From UBA6170 sp942491385 (lineage in GTDB: Bacteria; Chloroflexota; Anaerolineae; Anaerolineales; Anaerolineaceae), in NCBI GenBank assembly GCA_942491385.1, contig CALOAF010000005.1, positions 124,001 through 188,000 on the forward strand: DNA of 64,000 bases, in the 5' to 3' direction. A model generated the notes under the pieces. The model was not told the origin of the DNA and ran no database searches. It was given only the letters and a program-made list of their open reading frames with translations. The position numbers were made by a program, and so were the translations under genes. This document shows positions 1-8,386 of the stretch, in pieces (positions within the stretch are counted from its first letter, which is position 1; every line of letters begins with the position of its first letter).

Positions 1-1
1 G

Positions 2-145
2 TTTTATACCTATCCGGGAACTGGTCATTGGTTTTGTGAACCGGATCGTTCGCAAGCTTTTGATCCTATTGCCACTGCCCCTGGCATGGAAACGAACTCT
101 GTCGTTTTTACGGGAAACATTGCATTAATTCCCAGTTGGTTATGA
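2..145 (+). CDS. Dienelactone hydrolase-like protein, C-terminal fragment
   Basis: The first complete frame encodes about 47 residues ending in a TGA stop; the rest of the gene lies upstream of the window. The fragment contains YPGTGHWFCEPDR followed by an alternating small/aromatic stretch. This matches the C-terminal part of dienelactone-hydrolase-type alpha/beta hydrolases, where the His of the GH pair is the catalytic histidine (known of the family). Such enzymes cleave lactones or small esters in the cytoplasm. The gene converges on the helicase gene on the other strand with only about 50 bp between them, and no clear hairpin terminator is visible there. Family assignment rests on one motif, so it is moderate. 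Confidence 0.5.
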   Translation, partial: FYTYPGTGHWFCEPDRSQAFDPIATAPGMETNSVVFTGNIALIPSWL

Positions 146-197
146 AGAAAGCACTGGAGTTAGAGTCGGTCAATGTTTTCTTACGGGTCGCTTGAAG

Positions 198-1724
198 CTA
201 CCGAGAACGCTGCCTTCCGCTGCGGGACTTTGAGGATGATCTATTTTTTCGATCCTGCTCATTCCCTGAGCGTGGGTTTGAGCGCCGAGTTTTTGCCTGC
301 CGATTCTTTCGATCTTCTGAAGTTGGAACGACCGGTGGATAAAAAGTCTCCTGGTAAAAGTCATCCAGCAGCATAGCCAGCAAACCGGTCTCTTCTTCCG
401 TTTCACTCAAACTATTAGCAAGGGACAGGAAACGCTGCATTCTTTCGGTTCGCAATTTATCACGGGAGCGCAAGCGTGCTTCCAGCAGGGCGATCACACG
501 TTCTGAAACCACCCGTTCCACCATGGCGTCATCCGGTAAATCACGTTCTTCTATCTTTAACGAAAACCGTTGACCAATGTGCAAAAGGTCGGATTGTTCA
601 TTAATATTTACCAACGTGATGGCGGTACCACTACTTCCCGCCCTTCCCGTCCGGCCGGAACGGTGAATATAGGCTTCGGGATCTTCCGGTGGTTCGTACT
701 GTATGACGTGTGAAAGCTCCGGAAGGTCAATACCACGCGCAGCCACATCAGTGGCTACCAGAAAACGTAGTGACCCTTGACGAACGCGGGAGAGCACTTT
801 CTCACGAGCAGATTGAGACAAATCCGAGGTCAGCAAATCTGCATCATAGCCAAAACGCTGCAAAACAGTGGTGACGTAATCAACGTGTACCTTGGTATTA
901 CAAAAAATAAGCGCTGAAAGTGGGTTCTCAACTTCAAGAATTCGTACCAGACTGCGATCTTTGTCCATACCTGGAACTTTGTAGTATACATGCTCTGTTT
1001 CTGTCACGTGGATATGCTCACTGCTGAGATTAATAAATCCCGGATCTCGTAAAAACTCGCTGGTAACACGCATCACTTGGGGTGGAAAGGTGGCTGAGAA
1101 CATATAAGTATTGATCAGTTGGTCTGGTAGATAAGCTTTCATCCGCAGCATATCCGGGTAAAAACCCATTGATAACATGTGATCTGCTTCATCCAGGATT
1201 AGAAATTTTAAATCATTCAGGGATAGCGACCTACGCAAGAGATGGTCGAGAATTCGACCCGGTGTACCAATGATAATATGTGCACCAGCTTTGAAGGCGT
1301 CCAATTGGTCACGATAACCTACACCTCCATAAACAGCAATGGAGCGCACTCCAATCCCCCGACCAAATAATTCGGCTTCAGTAGCCACTTGCAAGGCTAA
1401 TTCACGAGTTGGAACCATGACCAACACCTGGGCAGCGTTCTGCAAGGGATTAATCATTTCAAGCATGGGAAGCAAATAAGCCCCTGTTTTACCACTGCCT
1501 GTGTGGGATTGAATCATCATATCTCGTCGTGAAAACAGGTAAGGGATAGCCTTTGCCTGAACAGGCAGGAGCTCATCCCAGCCAGCCAGTTCCACTGCCT
1601 GACGCATTTTCTTCGTTAAATCAGCTAACCTGGCTTCCGGAAGCACTTCCGGTTGGCTCTTTTTTTCAGTTTGTGGAGGGGTATGTTCACTCTCCTGTTG
1701 CTTGTTTTCTTCCATTGTATCCAT
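198..1724 (-). CDS. DEAD-box ATP-dependent RNA helicase
   Basis: A 508-residue RNA helicase that would unwind or remodel RNA, for example in ribosome assembly or cold adaptation. All the family motifs appear in order: a Q-motif (LLPVQAKAIP), Walker A (SHTGSGKT), Ia (PTRELALQ), TPGR, DEAD, SAT, the motif IV region (ALIFCNT), ATDVAARGID and HRSGRTGRAG. The C-terminal 60 or so residues are rich in Arg, Ser, Lys and Asn, a typical basic RNA-binding tail (CsdA/RhlE/CshA-like). The N-terminal 30 residues are acidic and Gln-rich, probably disordered. The start ATG follows a purine-rich but weak Shine-Dalgarno; a second in-frame ATG three codons later is an equally possible start. Monocistronic as far as can be seen. 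Confidence 0.95.
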   Translation of the reverse strand: MDTMEENKQQESEHTPPQTEKKSQPEVLPEARLADLTKKMRQAVELAGWDELLPVQAKAIPYLFSRRDMMIQSHTGSGKTGAYLLPMLEMINPLQNAAQVLVMVPTRELALQVATEAELFGRGIGVRSIAVYGGVGYRDQLDAFKAGAHIIIGTPGRILDHLLRRSLSLNDLKFLILDEADHMLSMGFYPDMLRMKAYLPDQLINTYMFSATFPPQVMRVTSEFLRDPGFINLSSEHIHVTETEHVYYKVPGMDKDRSLVRILEVENPLSALIFCNTKVHVDYVTTVLQRFGYDADLLTSDLSQSAREKVLSRVRQGSLRFLVATDVAARGIDLPELSHVIQYEPPEDPEAYIHRSGRTGRAGSSGTAITLVNINEQSDLLHIGQRFSLKIEERDLPDDAMVERVVSERVIALLEARLRSRDKLRTERMQRFLSLANSLSETEEETGLLAMLLDDFYQETFYPPVVPTSEDRKNRQAKTRRSNPRSGNEQDRKNRSSSKSRSGRQRSR

Positions 1725-2081
1725 TTCTTTCTTCAGTTTCCTATCGTTTTTTCAAAGTATTATTCTGTATTGTAACTTGTATATGCCTGGAAATATAGAT
1801 CAGCCATCAAAAAACATACGCCGCCCCCCTTTTATTGAGATGTTACTATTATTTCATACAATATAGAAATTTAATAGATTATTAACATAATAGCCCAAAG
1901 TTTTAGGATAGTGAATAACAGGTTATTCGCATTAATGAAATGAGTTTTTCTTTAATCAAATTCAAAACAATTGGATTTCTTTTCAATTGTTGGTTTTCCT
2001 GGTTTTTTCAGACGTCGGTGGAAAAATAATCGATCAGACTTTATATAATCGGAAGTCCTATCAAATCAAATAGGTTAGAAG
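1725..2081. other. AT-rich intergenic region
   Basis: This is the divergent space between the helicase and the frameshifted exported-protein gene. It is AT-rich and must carry the helicase promoter on the minus strand. I saw no coding potential, tRNA or strong hairpin in it. Confidence 0.5.
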
Positions 2082-2491
2082 ATGACCAAAAATTATTTAT
2101 ATCCTTTACTTATAGCTATATTCTAGGAATGACCATCATTAATCCTTCCATTAATGTCATAGCTCAAACCAACCGTTTAGGATCTCACAACCAGTTTACA
2201 CACTCGACCTTGCTGGTCAAATTGATGTGCCTGCCTTTTAACTTCAGAATTCTCGGCACCAATCCGCTTTGAACACGACCGATGAATTCAATCGCATCTC
2301 AGGTTTATTACCTGAATCTGTAGTGCAATCTCACCTGTTACGCTGGTATTTCTATTATCAATTCAAATATACAAATGTACGAAGTACATAATGATGGGGT
2401 TCCTTACAATCTTGGCGTTTTGATTGGTGTGGCACTTGTATTTTTCGTTCTAGGTATTTTTTCTGGTTCCAGGCGAAGACGGCGCTTATGA
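2082..2491 (+). pseudogene. Frameshifted gene for an exported, C-terminally anchored protein
   Basis: No single frame is open, but joining frames gives a coherent protein. It begins MTKNYLYPLLIAI, continues as a signal-peptide-like stretch (GMTIINPSINVIAQTN), then PVYTLDLAGQIDVPAF, NFRILGTNPL, TTDEFNRISGLLPESVV and a final GVLIGVALVFFVLGIF helix followed by a basic tail. The C-terminal open piece is 2375-2491. The product would be secreted and held in the membrane by its C-terminal helix with the RRRR tail inside. The frame breaks fall at short runs (for example CC read as C near 2125, TTT read as TTTT near 2238), so sequence error is possible. It lies 14 bp upstream of the rhomboid gene, likely the same operon. 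I do not recognise the family. Confidence 0.55.
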
Positions 2492-2505
2492 CAAAGGAGA
2501 AATAA

Positions 2506-3144
2506 ATGTTACCAATCGGTGATGATAATAGTTCCCGTAGAATAGTACCAGTGGTCACGTATGCCCTGATTGTTTTAAATATCCTGTTTTTCATTGTGCA
2601 ATTAAGTGGTGGTGATATTATCATGATGTGCTTTGTTCCAGCCGCTTCCTTGCTAATCAATTGTTTCTATTAACTTTTTTCACATCCATGTTCATGTATG
2701 GTGGATGGCTGCACCTGGGAAGACATGCTCTATTTATGGATATTCGGTGACAATGTGGAAGATCGGTTTGGACACACCAAATTTTTCATCTTTTACTTGC
2801 TGAGCGGCCTCGCAGCGACTTTTGCTCAACTGGCTTTTAGTGTTGGATCAGATATTCCAAATTTAGGAGCATCGGGAGCAATTGCAGGTGTACTTGGTGC
2901 TTATATTATATTATTCCCAAAGGGGAGTGTAAGGGTTTTACAGGGGCGGGGTGTAATAAAAGTTCCAGCACTGATTGTCATTGGCTTCTGGTTTGTTCTT
3001 CAGCTATTTAGTGGGATTGGCTCAATGTCCAGCATTGGAGAAACAGGAGGCGTTGCCTATATGGCTCACATTGGTGGATTTATTGCCGGATTAGTGTTGA
3101 CATTTTTGTTTCGAGGAAGTCGAAATTCTCGAAACACAGGTTGA
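2506..3144 (+). pseudogene. Rhomboid family intramembrane serine protease, frameshifted
   Basis: Starts at ATG 2506 with an AAAGGAG ribosome site and reads MLPIGDDNSSRRIVPVVTYA, the usual start of bacterial rhomboids of this type, until a TAA at 2671. The next part (TSMFMYGGWLHLG) is in a second frame, and from about 2698 the first frame resumes with DMLYLWIFGDNVEDRFGH and runs to the end. The catalytic Ser (GASGAIAG) and His (AHIGGFIAG) are both intact in the last piece, which spans several membrane helices. Rhomboids cleave transmembrane segments of membrane proteins. The two breaks lie near 2661 (AATTG, perhaps AATTTG) and in the G run near 2715. The gene is either recently broken or mis-sequenced. 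An intact terminator follows. Confidence 0.8.
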
Positions 3145-3154
3145 TTAACCTGAG

Positions 3155-3204
3155 ATGAATAAAAAGACTTGCCACAAATATTTAGGGCAAGTCTTTTTAT
3201 TCAT
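3155..3204. terminator. Bidirectional intrinsic terminator
   Basis: Two perfect 19-base inverted arms (3155-3173 and 3186-3204) flank a 12-base loop. A-runs on one side and T-runs on the other allow termination in both directions. It separates the rhomboid gene from the convergent minus-strand gene ending at 3239. Confidence 0.9.
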
Positions 3205-3238
3205 GGTCTTATTCTTTAACAAATTTTGTGTACTTAAT

Positions 3239-3775
3239 TTAATCCACCAGTCGATGGAAAAATGAGCGGTAGTGTTGTAAAGTCATACGAAGATCTTCAG
3301 TTGAAACTTCATCTCCCTGATTCCATTGAGTCTCTAATGTGTCCAATTCCTTATCAAACATCATTGTAATTTGCTTGATCATATCAGAAATCAAATCATC
3401 AGCCTTTTGGACTGCAACACGAGGTTCATCAACAAATTTCCCTTGTATTTCCATCCATTGTTGGTTAAACTTTTCAGATTCCTCCCGGTCAAAAAAAGAG
3501 GCTTCTTGTTCCATCAAAGGCACATTTGGAACATCTCGTATTACCTCCCCGCTCATTGAGGTCGGTTCATTCTCTTGGGTTTTATTTACGATAGTATCTT
3601 CCAATTGTTCAAGTTGATCATCTGTATAATCACTCGGAATTACTTGAGATGATAACTCTTGTTGGGAATCTAAATTATTTAAAAGAACAGGATTATCCTG
3701 TTGATTGTTCTCTTCCTCAGAATTCCCAACATTATCTATCGGTTTTCCATCGTTATAAAATCGTACTTCACTCAT
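3239..3775 (-). CDS. Conserved protein with FVDEP/HYRSLF domain, soluble paralogue
   Basis: A 178-residue protein. The N-terminal 90 residues are Asn/Gln/Glu-rich and probably disordered. The C-terminal half carries W-x-x-I-Q-G-K-F-V-D-E-P, an AD-x-L-I helix and ends with LRMTLQHYRSFFHRL. The same elements appear in the 180-residue protein encoded just upstream, so the two are paralogues. This one lacks the membrane anchor and the middle block (AADISVKYP...YRAAR). A GAGGAG ribosome site precedes the start, and 18 bp separate it from its partner, so they form an operon. The domain is common in actinobacterial and chloroflexal proteins, but I know no established function. Cytoplasmic location is inferred from the absence of a signal or helix. 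Confidence 0.8.
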   Translation of the reverse strand: MSEVRFYNDGKPIDNVGNSEEENNQQDNPVLLNNLDSQQELSSQVIPSDYTDDQLEQLEDTIVNKTQENEPTSMSGEVIRDVPNVPLMEQEASFFDREESEKFNQQWMEIQGKFVDEPRVAVQKADDLISDMIKQITMMFDKELDTLETQWNQGDEVSTEDLRMTLQHYRSFFHRLVD

Positions 3776-3793
3776 CTCATTTTCTCCTCTTCT

Positions 3794-4336
3794 TTAAATA
3801 GTTTTCTCTGATTTGAGAAGTTCATCAAAAAGAGATCTGTAATGGATCATTGCAGTCCGCAATTCTTCAGTATCCGCTGTTTTATCAATATTTTTTATGG
3901 ATATTGCTCGAGCAGCACGGTAATTACTTACCACTTTAGGATATTTAACTGAGATATCAGCTGCCCGTTGATCAAAATCAGATATTGGATAGTTGCGAAG
4001 TTGCATAACTTCCATGATCAAATGGTCAGCATCGACAATTGCCTCTCCTGGTTCATCAACAAATTTTGATTGAACAGAAGCCCATTCTGCCAGATATCGC
4101 TCATGCTCCACTTCAGTAAGCGGGCGGATTTTCAACTCTTCAACATGTTTCTGCCGATCCTCCAACTCTTTTTGTGCCCTCTTATCATCACCTAAACTCT
4201 CTACAGTGCGATCATACTCAGTTCCAAATTTATTTTGAAGTTTTTCCGTCTTTTGACGACGAGAAAAAATCAAACCTAATATGATACCAAGAATGACCAC
4301 CACCACAATAACAATAACAATTGTAGAAGTATCCAT
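3794..4336 (-). CDS. Membrane-anchored protein with FVDEP/HYRSLF domain
   Basis: A 180-residue protein with one N-terminal membrane helix (about residues 5-25, a long run of Ile/Val) followed by SRRQK, so the bulk should be cytoplasmic. A charged helical linker (about 30-85) leads to the domain: WASVQSKFVDEP, ADHLIMEVMQLRNYP, DQRAADISVKYPKVVSNYRAAR and LRTAMIHYRSLFDELL. A GGAG site lies 8 bases before the start. It is the first gene of a two-gene operon with its shorter paralogue. Homologous proteins in other phyla are annotated only as hypothetical or secreted proteins, as far as I know. Function unknown. Confidence 0.85.
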   Translation of the reverse strand: MDTSTIVIVIVVVVILGIILGLIFSRRQKTEKLQNKFGTEYDRTVESLGDDKRAQKELEDRQKHVEELKIRPLTEVEHERYLAEWASVQSKFVDEPGEAIVDADHLIMEVMQLRNYPISDFDQRAADISVKYPKVVSNYRAARAISIKNIDKTADTEELRTAMIHYRSLFDELLKSEKTI

Positions 4337-4769
4337 AATACATCTCCTTTTTTATCTATCAAATTTTTAGAAGAATACCAACCAATCCCTTAATAATAAA
4401 TACTCAGAGAGAATGACGAGTTATTTTCCTTTTATAACTAAAGATTACCAAATTTAAGCTATATTTATCCCCAATAAAACCTAAATAATTCCTACCATTG
4501 ATTAAAGAATAAGATTTATAAGCCAACTACTTGCCTTTAAAAGAAATTTCAACTGACTTTCTGACCATTAAATTTTCTTGAGATTTCATTTTTTTTTGTA
4601 AATCACAAGCCCATAATCCATGACGAAAAATTGTTGTAATTAATTCTATGTATTGAAATTACATCTATCATCGAAAAAATGAATACAATTATATTAACAG
4701 TTCTGTTATTTTAAAGGTACCAATTCTAAGAGGCGAAAAAAATCACTTTTTTATCCAATGGAGGATAAC
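4337..4769. other. AT-rich intergenic region
   Basis: Divergent spacer between the minus-strand paralogue pair and the plus-strand membrane genes. Very AT-rich with several runs of T and A. It should hold promoters for both directions, but no convincing -35/-10 pair, operator palindrome or gene stood out. Confidence 0.4.
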
Positions 4770-4936
4770 ATGAGACTTAGTAGACCAAAGAATGAACCTG
4801 GTGGATCGCTGTCATACTGGCGTCCTGGGTATATTTCCCATTCGTTACCATTCCAGTACTATCAGGTTGGTCTTTCTGGTTAGTGGCTGCAGGATTTGTC
4901 CTGTTGGCACTGGCAACCTATTTTAAAGACCTATAA
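4770..4936 (+). pseudogene. Small two-helix membrane protein, frameshifted
   Basis: An ATG with a strong GGAGG site opens MRLSRPKN, but frames must be switched to read on through TWWIAVIL, GVLGIF, VTIPVLSG, WSFWLVAAGFVLL and ALATYFKDL to a TAA at 4934-4936. The joined product is about 57 residues with two membrane helices and resembles short hypothetical proteins I recall from Chloroflexota. At least three breaks are needed and all fit a shortened run: AATGAACC (AATGGAACC), CTGGCG (CTGGGCG), and TTTCCCATTCG (TTTCCCCATTTCG). Four such changes in 57 codons with no missense decay favour sequence error over true pseudogenisation. It probably leads the operon with the next two genes. Confidence 0.65.
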
Positions 4937-5165
4937 TTATTTCTTTTTGTAAACAATAGATCAAGGTCTTCTTATAGAAGGAGATCCAAAATTCTTGAGA
5001 AAAGGAGTATTTCCAAGAGAATAAATTTTGTCGATTATTGACAAATTTAAACAGGTAGATTCCAATCAAAATAAGATTTTATTTGATATGCGGGAATAAG
5101 TAGATTGGCGATGGATAATCAACTTAATATCCTTTTTTTTATCAAAAAGATAAATGGGAGGGACA

Positions 5166-6160
5166 ATGAAATTCTTGCGAAGAATTCTGGGTGTTTTTGT
5201 AATGATCGCAGGTGTTATTGGTTTAATCTCAGCCTTGCAGGATTAGTGGGATTGTGGGCTGCTAAACCGATTTTCACCACTATGATCAATTCCACGATTG
5301 ATACACTCATCAGCAGTGTAGATACCAGTCAAAAAACTTTGGAAATCACCTATGATGCGCTCGGAGCAACCATTGGAAGTGTGGATGCACTTTCAGATCT
5401 GTTGGTTTCAACTACTGTAACTGTTGAAGATACACAACCAGTCATCACCCAGATCAATGAACTCATGGGTAAAACTCTTCCGAATACCATCGAAACCGCT
5501 ACCAGCTCTCTTGATGCTGCCGAAAGTGCGGCACAATCTCTGGAAAGCGCAATCAAATCCTTTGAAGTATTACAAACCATCCTGGGAGCAACACCATTTT
5601 TAAGTGCTGTAATGCCTCCAGCTCCAGAACCTTATGACCCCGAAATATCATTGGCAGATTCCCTCAGTGAACTATCCGATAGTATGCAGGATATGCCAGA
5701 TACATTTATGGATATGTCAACCAACCTGGAAAAAGCTGATAATAATCTGGAGCTGGTTAAAGATAGCATGTTCCTCCTGTCAGAAAATGTAACTTTAATC
5801 TCGACAAGTCTGTCCCAATATCAAACAATGATCAGTCAATCTAAAGCATCAACAGACAATCTTAGCGCTATGCTGACTGGATTTCAAAGTAAAATGGGGA
5901 ATATTATAAATATTGTTTCATTTGTGCTGGTTTTGTTCTTTTTATGGTTACTGGCAACACAGGTTGTTATCTTCAGCCAGGGTTATGAACTATATCATGG
6001 GACCGCCAGTGGCATGGCATTGAGTGAACCAGAAATCGATGAACAATCTCCAGTCATGACAGAGGCAAAACCGGAAGAAATTAATGAAAAAAATGAATCG
6101 GATGAACAATCTGATATAGAATCAGAAACAACAACAGAATCAAATAGTTCAGAGAATTAA
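5166..6160 (+). pseudogene. Two-helix membrane protein with long extracytoplasmic coil, one frameshift
   Basis: The true start is ATG 5166 behind GGGAGGGACA: MKFLRRILGVFVMIAGVIGLISAL. The frame then breaks near 5237, where CTTGCAGG reads correctly as CTTGGCAGG, and the long frame continues to 6160. The alternative start at 5105 gives a nonsense N-terminus. The repaired product has about 331 residues: an N-terminal membrane helix, about 240 residues of Ser/Thr/Leu-rich helical sequence with heptad character, a second helix near residue 265 (IVSFVLVLFFLWLLATQVV), and an acidic tail rich in Glu, Ser and Asn. The topology resembles a chemoreceptor-like or scaffold protein, but no known domain is evident. 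It is 23 bp upstream of the 74-residue gene. Confidence 0.7.
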
Positions 6161-6183
6161 GCAAAATATTTTAGGAGAATTTA

Positions 6184-6408
6184 ATGAAATTCACATTAGA
6201 CACAAAACTTGGAGTACTTTTAGACCACCCGCAGGCAAAATCGATTATCGAAAAATATCTACCTGGCGTATCAACAAACCCCATGGTCACATTGGCAAAA
6301 GGGATGACTCTAAAAGCACTGTTAGCCACCCCTCAAGCGGCTCAATTTGGGATCACAAAGGAAAAAGTCGAAAACGTCCTAACTGAGATTAATAAAGTTG
6401 TAAAATAA
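6184..6408 (+). CDS. Small helical protein resembling C-terminal modules of hydrolases
   Basis: A 74-residue soluble protein with an AGGAG site. The pattern LGVLLDHPQAKSIIEKYLPG, then P-M-V-x-L-A-K-G-M-T-L-K and a final helix matches a small module I know from the C-termini of some bacterial glycosidases and esterases and as a stand-alone protein. Its function there is not established. It follows the membrane protein at 5166 by 23 bp and is likely co-transcribed, so it could be a partner of it. No catalytic motif or metal-binding residues are visible. Confidence 0.75.
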   Translation: MKFTLDTKLGVLLDHPQAKSIIEKYLPGVSTNPMVTLAKGMTLKALLATPQAAQFGITKEKVENVLTEINKVVK

Positions 6409-6562
6409 ATCTTCTAAATTCTTGCAGTTAGAAACGAGGTTGAGAAATTCCAAAATAAATTTAGTTGCTTTCTAAATGATGGAGAAATGGAATCTGAAAC
6501 TGAGTGAGATGGGCACCCAAATAGTCCCATTTAAACGAAATTGAATTTTTAAATAAAAGGTA

Positions 6563-7456
6563 TTATTTATTCTTTCCGGATAATAAAGCCAGCATATGGT
6601 CTGCAACATCCGGATCGAACTGAGTTCCACGACCGCGAATTAATTCGTTTTGGGCTGCTTCTGGAGAAATTGAATTGCGATAAATCCGGCGAATTGTCAT
6701 TGTCGAAAAAGCATCTGCAACAGCAATAATTCGTGCGCCTAAAGGTATATTCTCACCCTTCAGTCCATCCGGATAACCCCCACCGGAAAATTGCTCATGG
6801 TGGGCGTGAACCAGTGGACGAACAGCGTCGAGGCTTTTCGCTGGTTCCATTAACGTTGCTCCATATCCGGGATGACGGCGGATAATTTCCCATTCATCCT
6901 TGGACAACGGGCCAGGTTTAGTCAAGATTCCTCTCGGTACCACAGCTTTTCCAATATCATGAAGTTTAGATGCCAATTTGATTTGTTTTATTTCTTCGCG
7001 CTGTAACCCCATATGCTCAGCAATCCGAAGTGCCCACAATGATGTTTCATCACTGTGCATGCTGGAGTCACATTTATCAATTGAATCGGCTAATTTAATT
7101 AATGCCGTTTCATAATTTTTTTGTAGTGAAGGTAAAATCGGTCCATAAAAAACCTTCATGCTCGCTAAATTAGCTGAAAATGGTGTACCGGTAATGTCCA
7201 GAAGATGTTTTTGTCCACCAACCGGTAAGTCGTGATTTTCAAAGACAAAAAGACCGACAATCCTTTCTTTTGTATTTAATTCCATAGGAATCATCAAATT
7301 TTGTGTTTGTAATATTCGAACCCAAAGATTTTCATCTTGATCTTTTTGTTCAATTATTGGATATTCCGAGTTGGGAGGATACATCATCATAATTTGTTTT
7401 TTTAAATTTCTTTTAATTGCAATAAACAGGGACCATTTCAGAGACAGATGGCACAT
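6563..7456 (-). CDS. HD-GYP domain protein (putative c-di-GMP phosphodiesterase) with partial GAF-like region
   Basis: Predicted to hydrolyse cyclic di-GMP. HD-GYP signatures are present: H134, the metal-binding HD pair in LHDIGK (166-167), KPGPL, RHPGYGA, HHEQFSGGGYP (219-229, with the GYP triplet) and ARIIAVADAF. Residues about 40-115 look like the second half of a GAF sensor domain, lacking its beginning. The start is uncertain. ATG 7456 overlaps the preceding gene by 44 bp and has no ribosome site. A run of three ATGs at 7390-7382 (residues 23-25) avoids the overlap and is equally plausible. Last gene of a minus-strand cluster with the NHLP-like, DUF5317 and small-peptide genes. Confidence 0.85.
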   Translation of the reverse strand: MCHLSLKWSLFIAIKRNLKKQIMMMYPPNSEYPIIEQKDQDENLWVRILQTQNLMIPMELNTKERIVGLFVFENHDLPVGGQKHLLDITGTPFSANLASMKVFYGPILPSLQKNYETALIKLADSIDKCDSSMHSDETSLWALRIAEHMGLQREEIKQIKLASKLHDIGKAVVPRGILTKPGPLSKDEWEIIRRHPGYGATLMEPAKSLDAVRPLVHAHHEQFSGGGYPDGLKGENIPLGARIIAVADAFSTMTIRRIYRNSISPEAAQNELIRGRGTQFDPDVADHMLALLSGKNK

Positions 7457-7733
7457 TGAATAAATTAATTACCTGGCTTGAAAATTCTTCCAATGATCTG
7501 GCATTAATTTTTCTGATCCTGTTCTTAAATTCATTAGGAAAGTTAAAACTTTCTCCACAATAACCAGCGTCAATACAATTTAATGGATTGTTTAATAAAT
7601 TTTCTCGAAAGCGCTTATTGATCACGGCTGCATGAATCAGACGGCCAAATTCTGCTTTGACATCTTCATTTTGAATTTTTTTCACTGGATGATGATTTGT
7701 TGAAATTTCATTAATTTGAGCTAAGGGAATCAT
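7413..7733 (-). CDS. NHLP-clan (Os1348-like) protein
   Basis: A 106-residue protein whose centre reads like the leader part of nitrile-hydratase-like leader peptides: FGRLIHAAVINKRFRENLLNN, then a GYCGESFNFP loop and SLEEFSSQVI. In natural-product pathways such helices recruit modification enzymes to a core peptide. In Chloroflexota, stand-alone relatives (Os1348 family) occur without a core. Here the 20 residues after the leader-like part contain no Cys/Ser/Thr-rich core, and no modifying enzyme is nearby, so a binding or signalling role is more likely than a RiPP precursor. It starts 3 bp after DUF5317 ends and overlaps the HD-GYP gene, suggesting translational coupling. Family call moderate, function unknown. 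Confidence 0.6.
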   Translation of the reverse strand: MIPLAQINEISTNHHPVKKIQNEDVKAEFGRLIHAAVINKRFRENLLNNPLNCIDAGYCGESFNFPNEFKNRIRKINARSLEEFSSQVINLFNVPSVSEMVPVYCN

Positions 7734-7736
7734 ACT

Positions 7737-8306
7737 TTACTCCTCTCGTTTTCGGCTAAGCGACCATAATAAGATCACAACGCCGATCGTAATAAAAATA
7801 TCGCCTAAACTGAAGGCAACTTGATATGGAAACCACTGAGGCATTGTAAACTGGTCTGATAAAAAAAACAGTTTAACGTCTCCATAAGCGAAAATCCTAT
7901 CTTTTGTCGTACCCAGACGGGTACCTACTTCCCAAGTTTCTAATGGTTTGGTTGGAACCATGCGATGCAATGTTTCCGGTAGAATTGGCATCCAACCACC
8001 ATTTAAGAAAATAACCAAAAAATTGCTGAATAAACCGAGGCCTAACATCCAAAAACCAGGACGTAATAAATTTACGGAGGTAAAAACGAGTAAGCCCAGC
8101 ATTGTGATGAATTGGATCGCTGGAATCATTGATTCGGGTATCTGCTGACCCACAATCGGGATGTAGAATGTGAGTACTTGCGGGATTACCGCTACAAAAA
8201 CCAACCATTCAAGGCGAAGTTTTGGAAATTTTAAGGTTCTATTTGTAAGCCTGCTTCGGACAAATGTCGCTAGCAGACCAATGAAGATTGCAAGGGTCAA
8301 AATCAT
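7737..8306 (-). CDS. DUF5317 family membrane protein
   Basis: A 189-residue membrane protein with about five helices and the family's conserved LNGGWMPI segment (about residues 101-108). The final helix is followed by SRKREE. DUF5317 proteins are found mostly in Chloroflexota, Actinobacteria and Firmicutes and have no proven activity. Start at ATG 8306; a short frame preceded by GAAGGA ends in a TGA overlapping this ATG, so starts may be coupled. The neighbours (45-residue peptide upstream, NHLP-like and HD-GYP proteins downstream) suggest a membrane sensing or peptide-related role. That is inference from context. Confidence 0.8.
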   Translation of the reverse strand: MILTLAIFIGLLATFVRSRLTNRTLKFPKLRLEWLVFVAVIPQVLTFYIPIVGQQIPESMIPAIQFITMLGLLVFTSVNLLRPGFWMLGLGLFSNFLVIFLNGGWMPILPETLHRMVPTKPLETWEVGTRLGTTKDRIFAYGDVKLFFLSDQFTMPQWFPYQVAFSLGDIFITIGVVILLWSLSRKREE

Positions 8307-8386
8307 AATAAAAATGAATAACCAGTAGGCATCTATCCTTCAGTTATAAAAAATTGAATAATGAAGAGGATAAACTTCTTGATCGA

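Noticed and set aside
2358..2660. Minus-strand frame across the rhomboid start
   Set aside because: Antisense to recognisable, though frameshifted, coding sequence.
7413..7733. RiPP precursor peptide with a biosynthetic cluster
   Set aside because: The leader-like region has no plausible core peptide after it, and no cyclodehydratase, radical SAM or lanthionine enzyme is encoded nearby.
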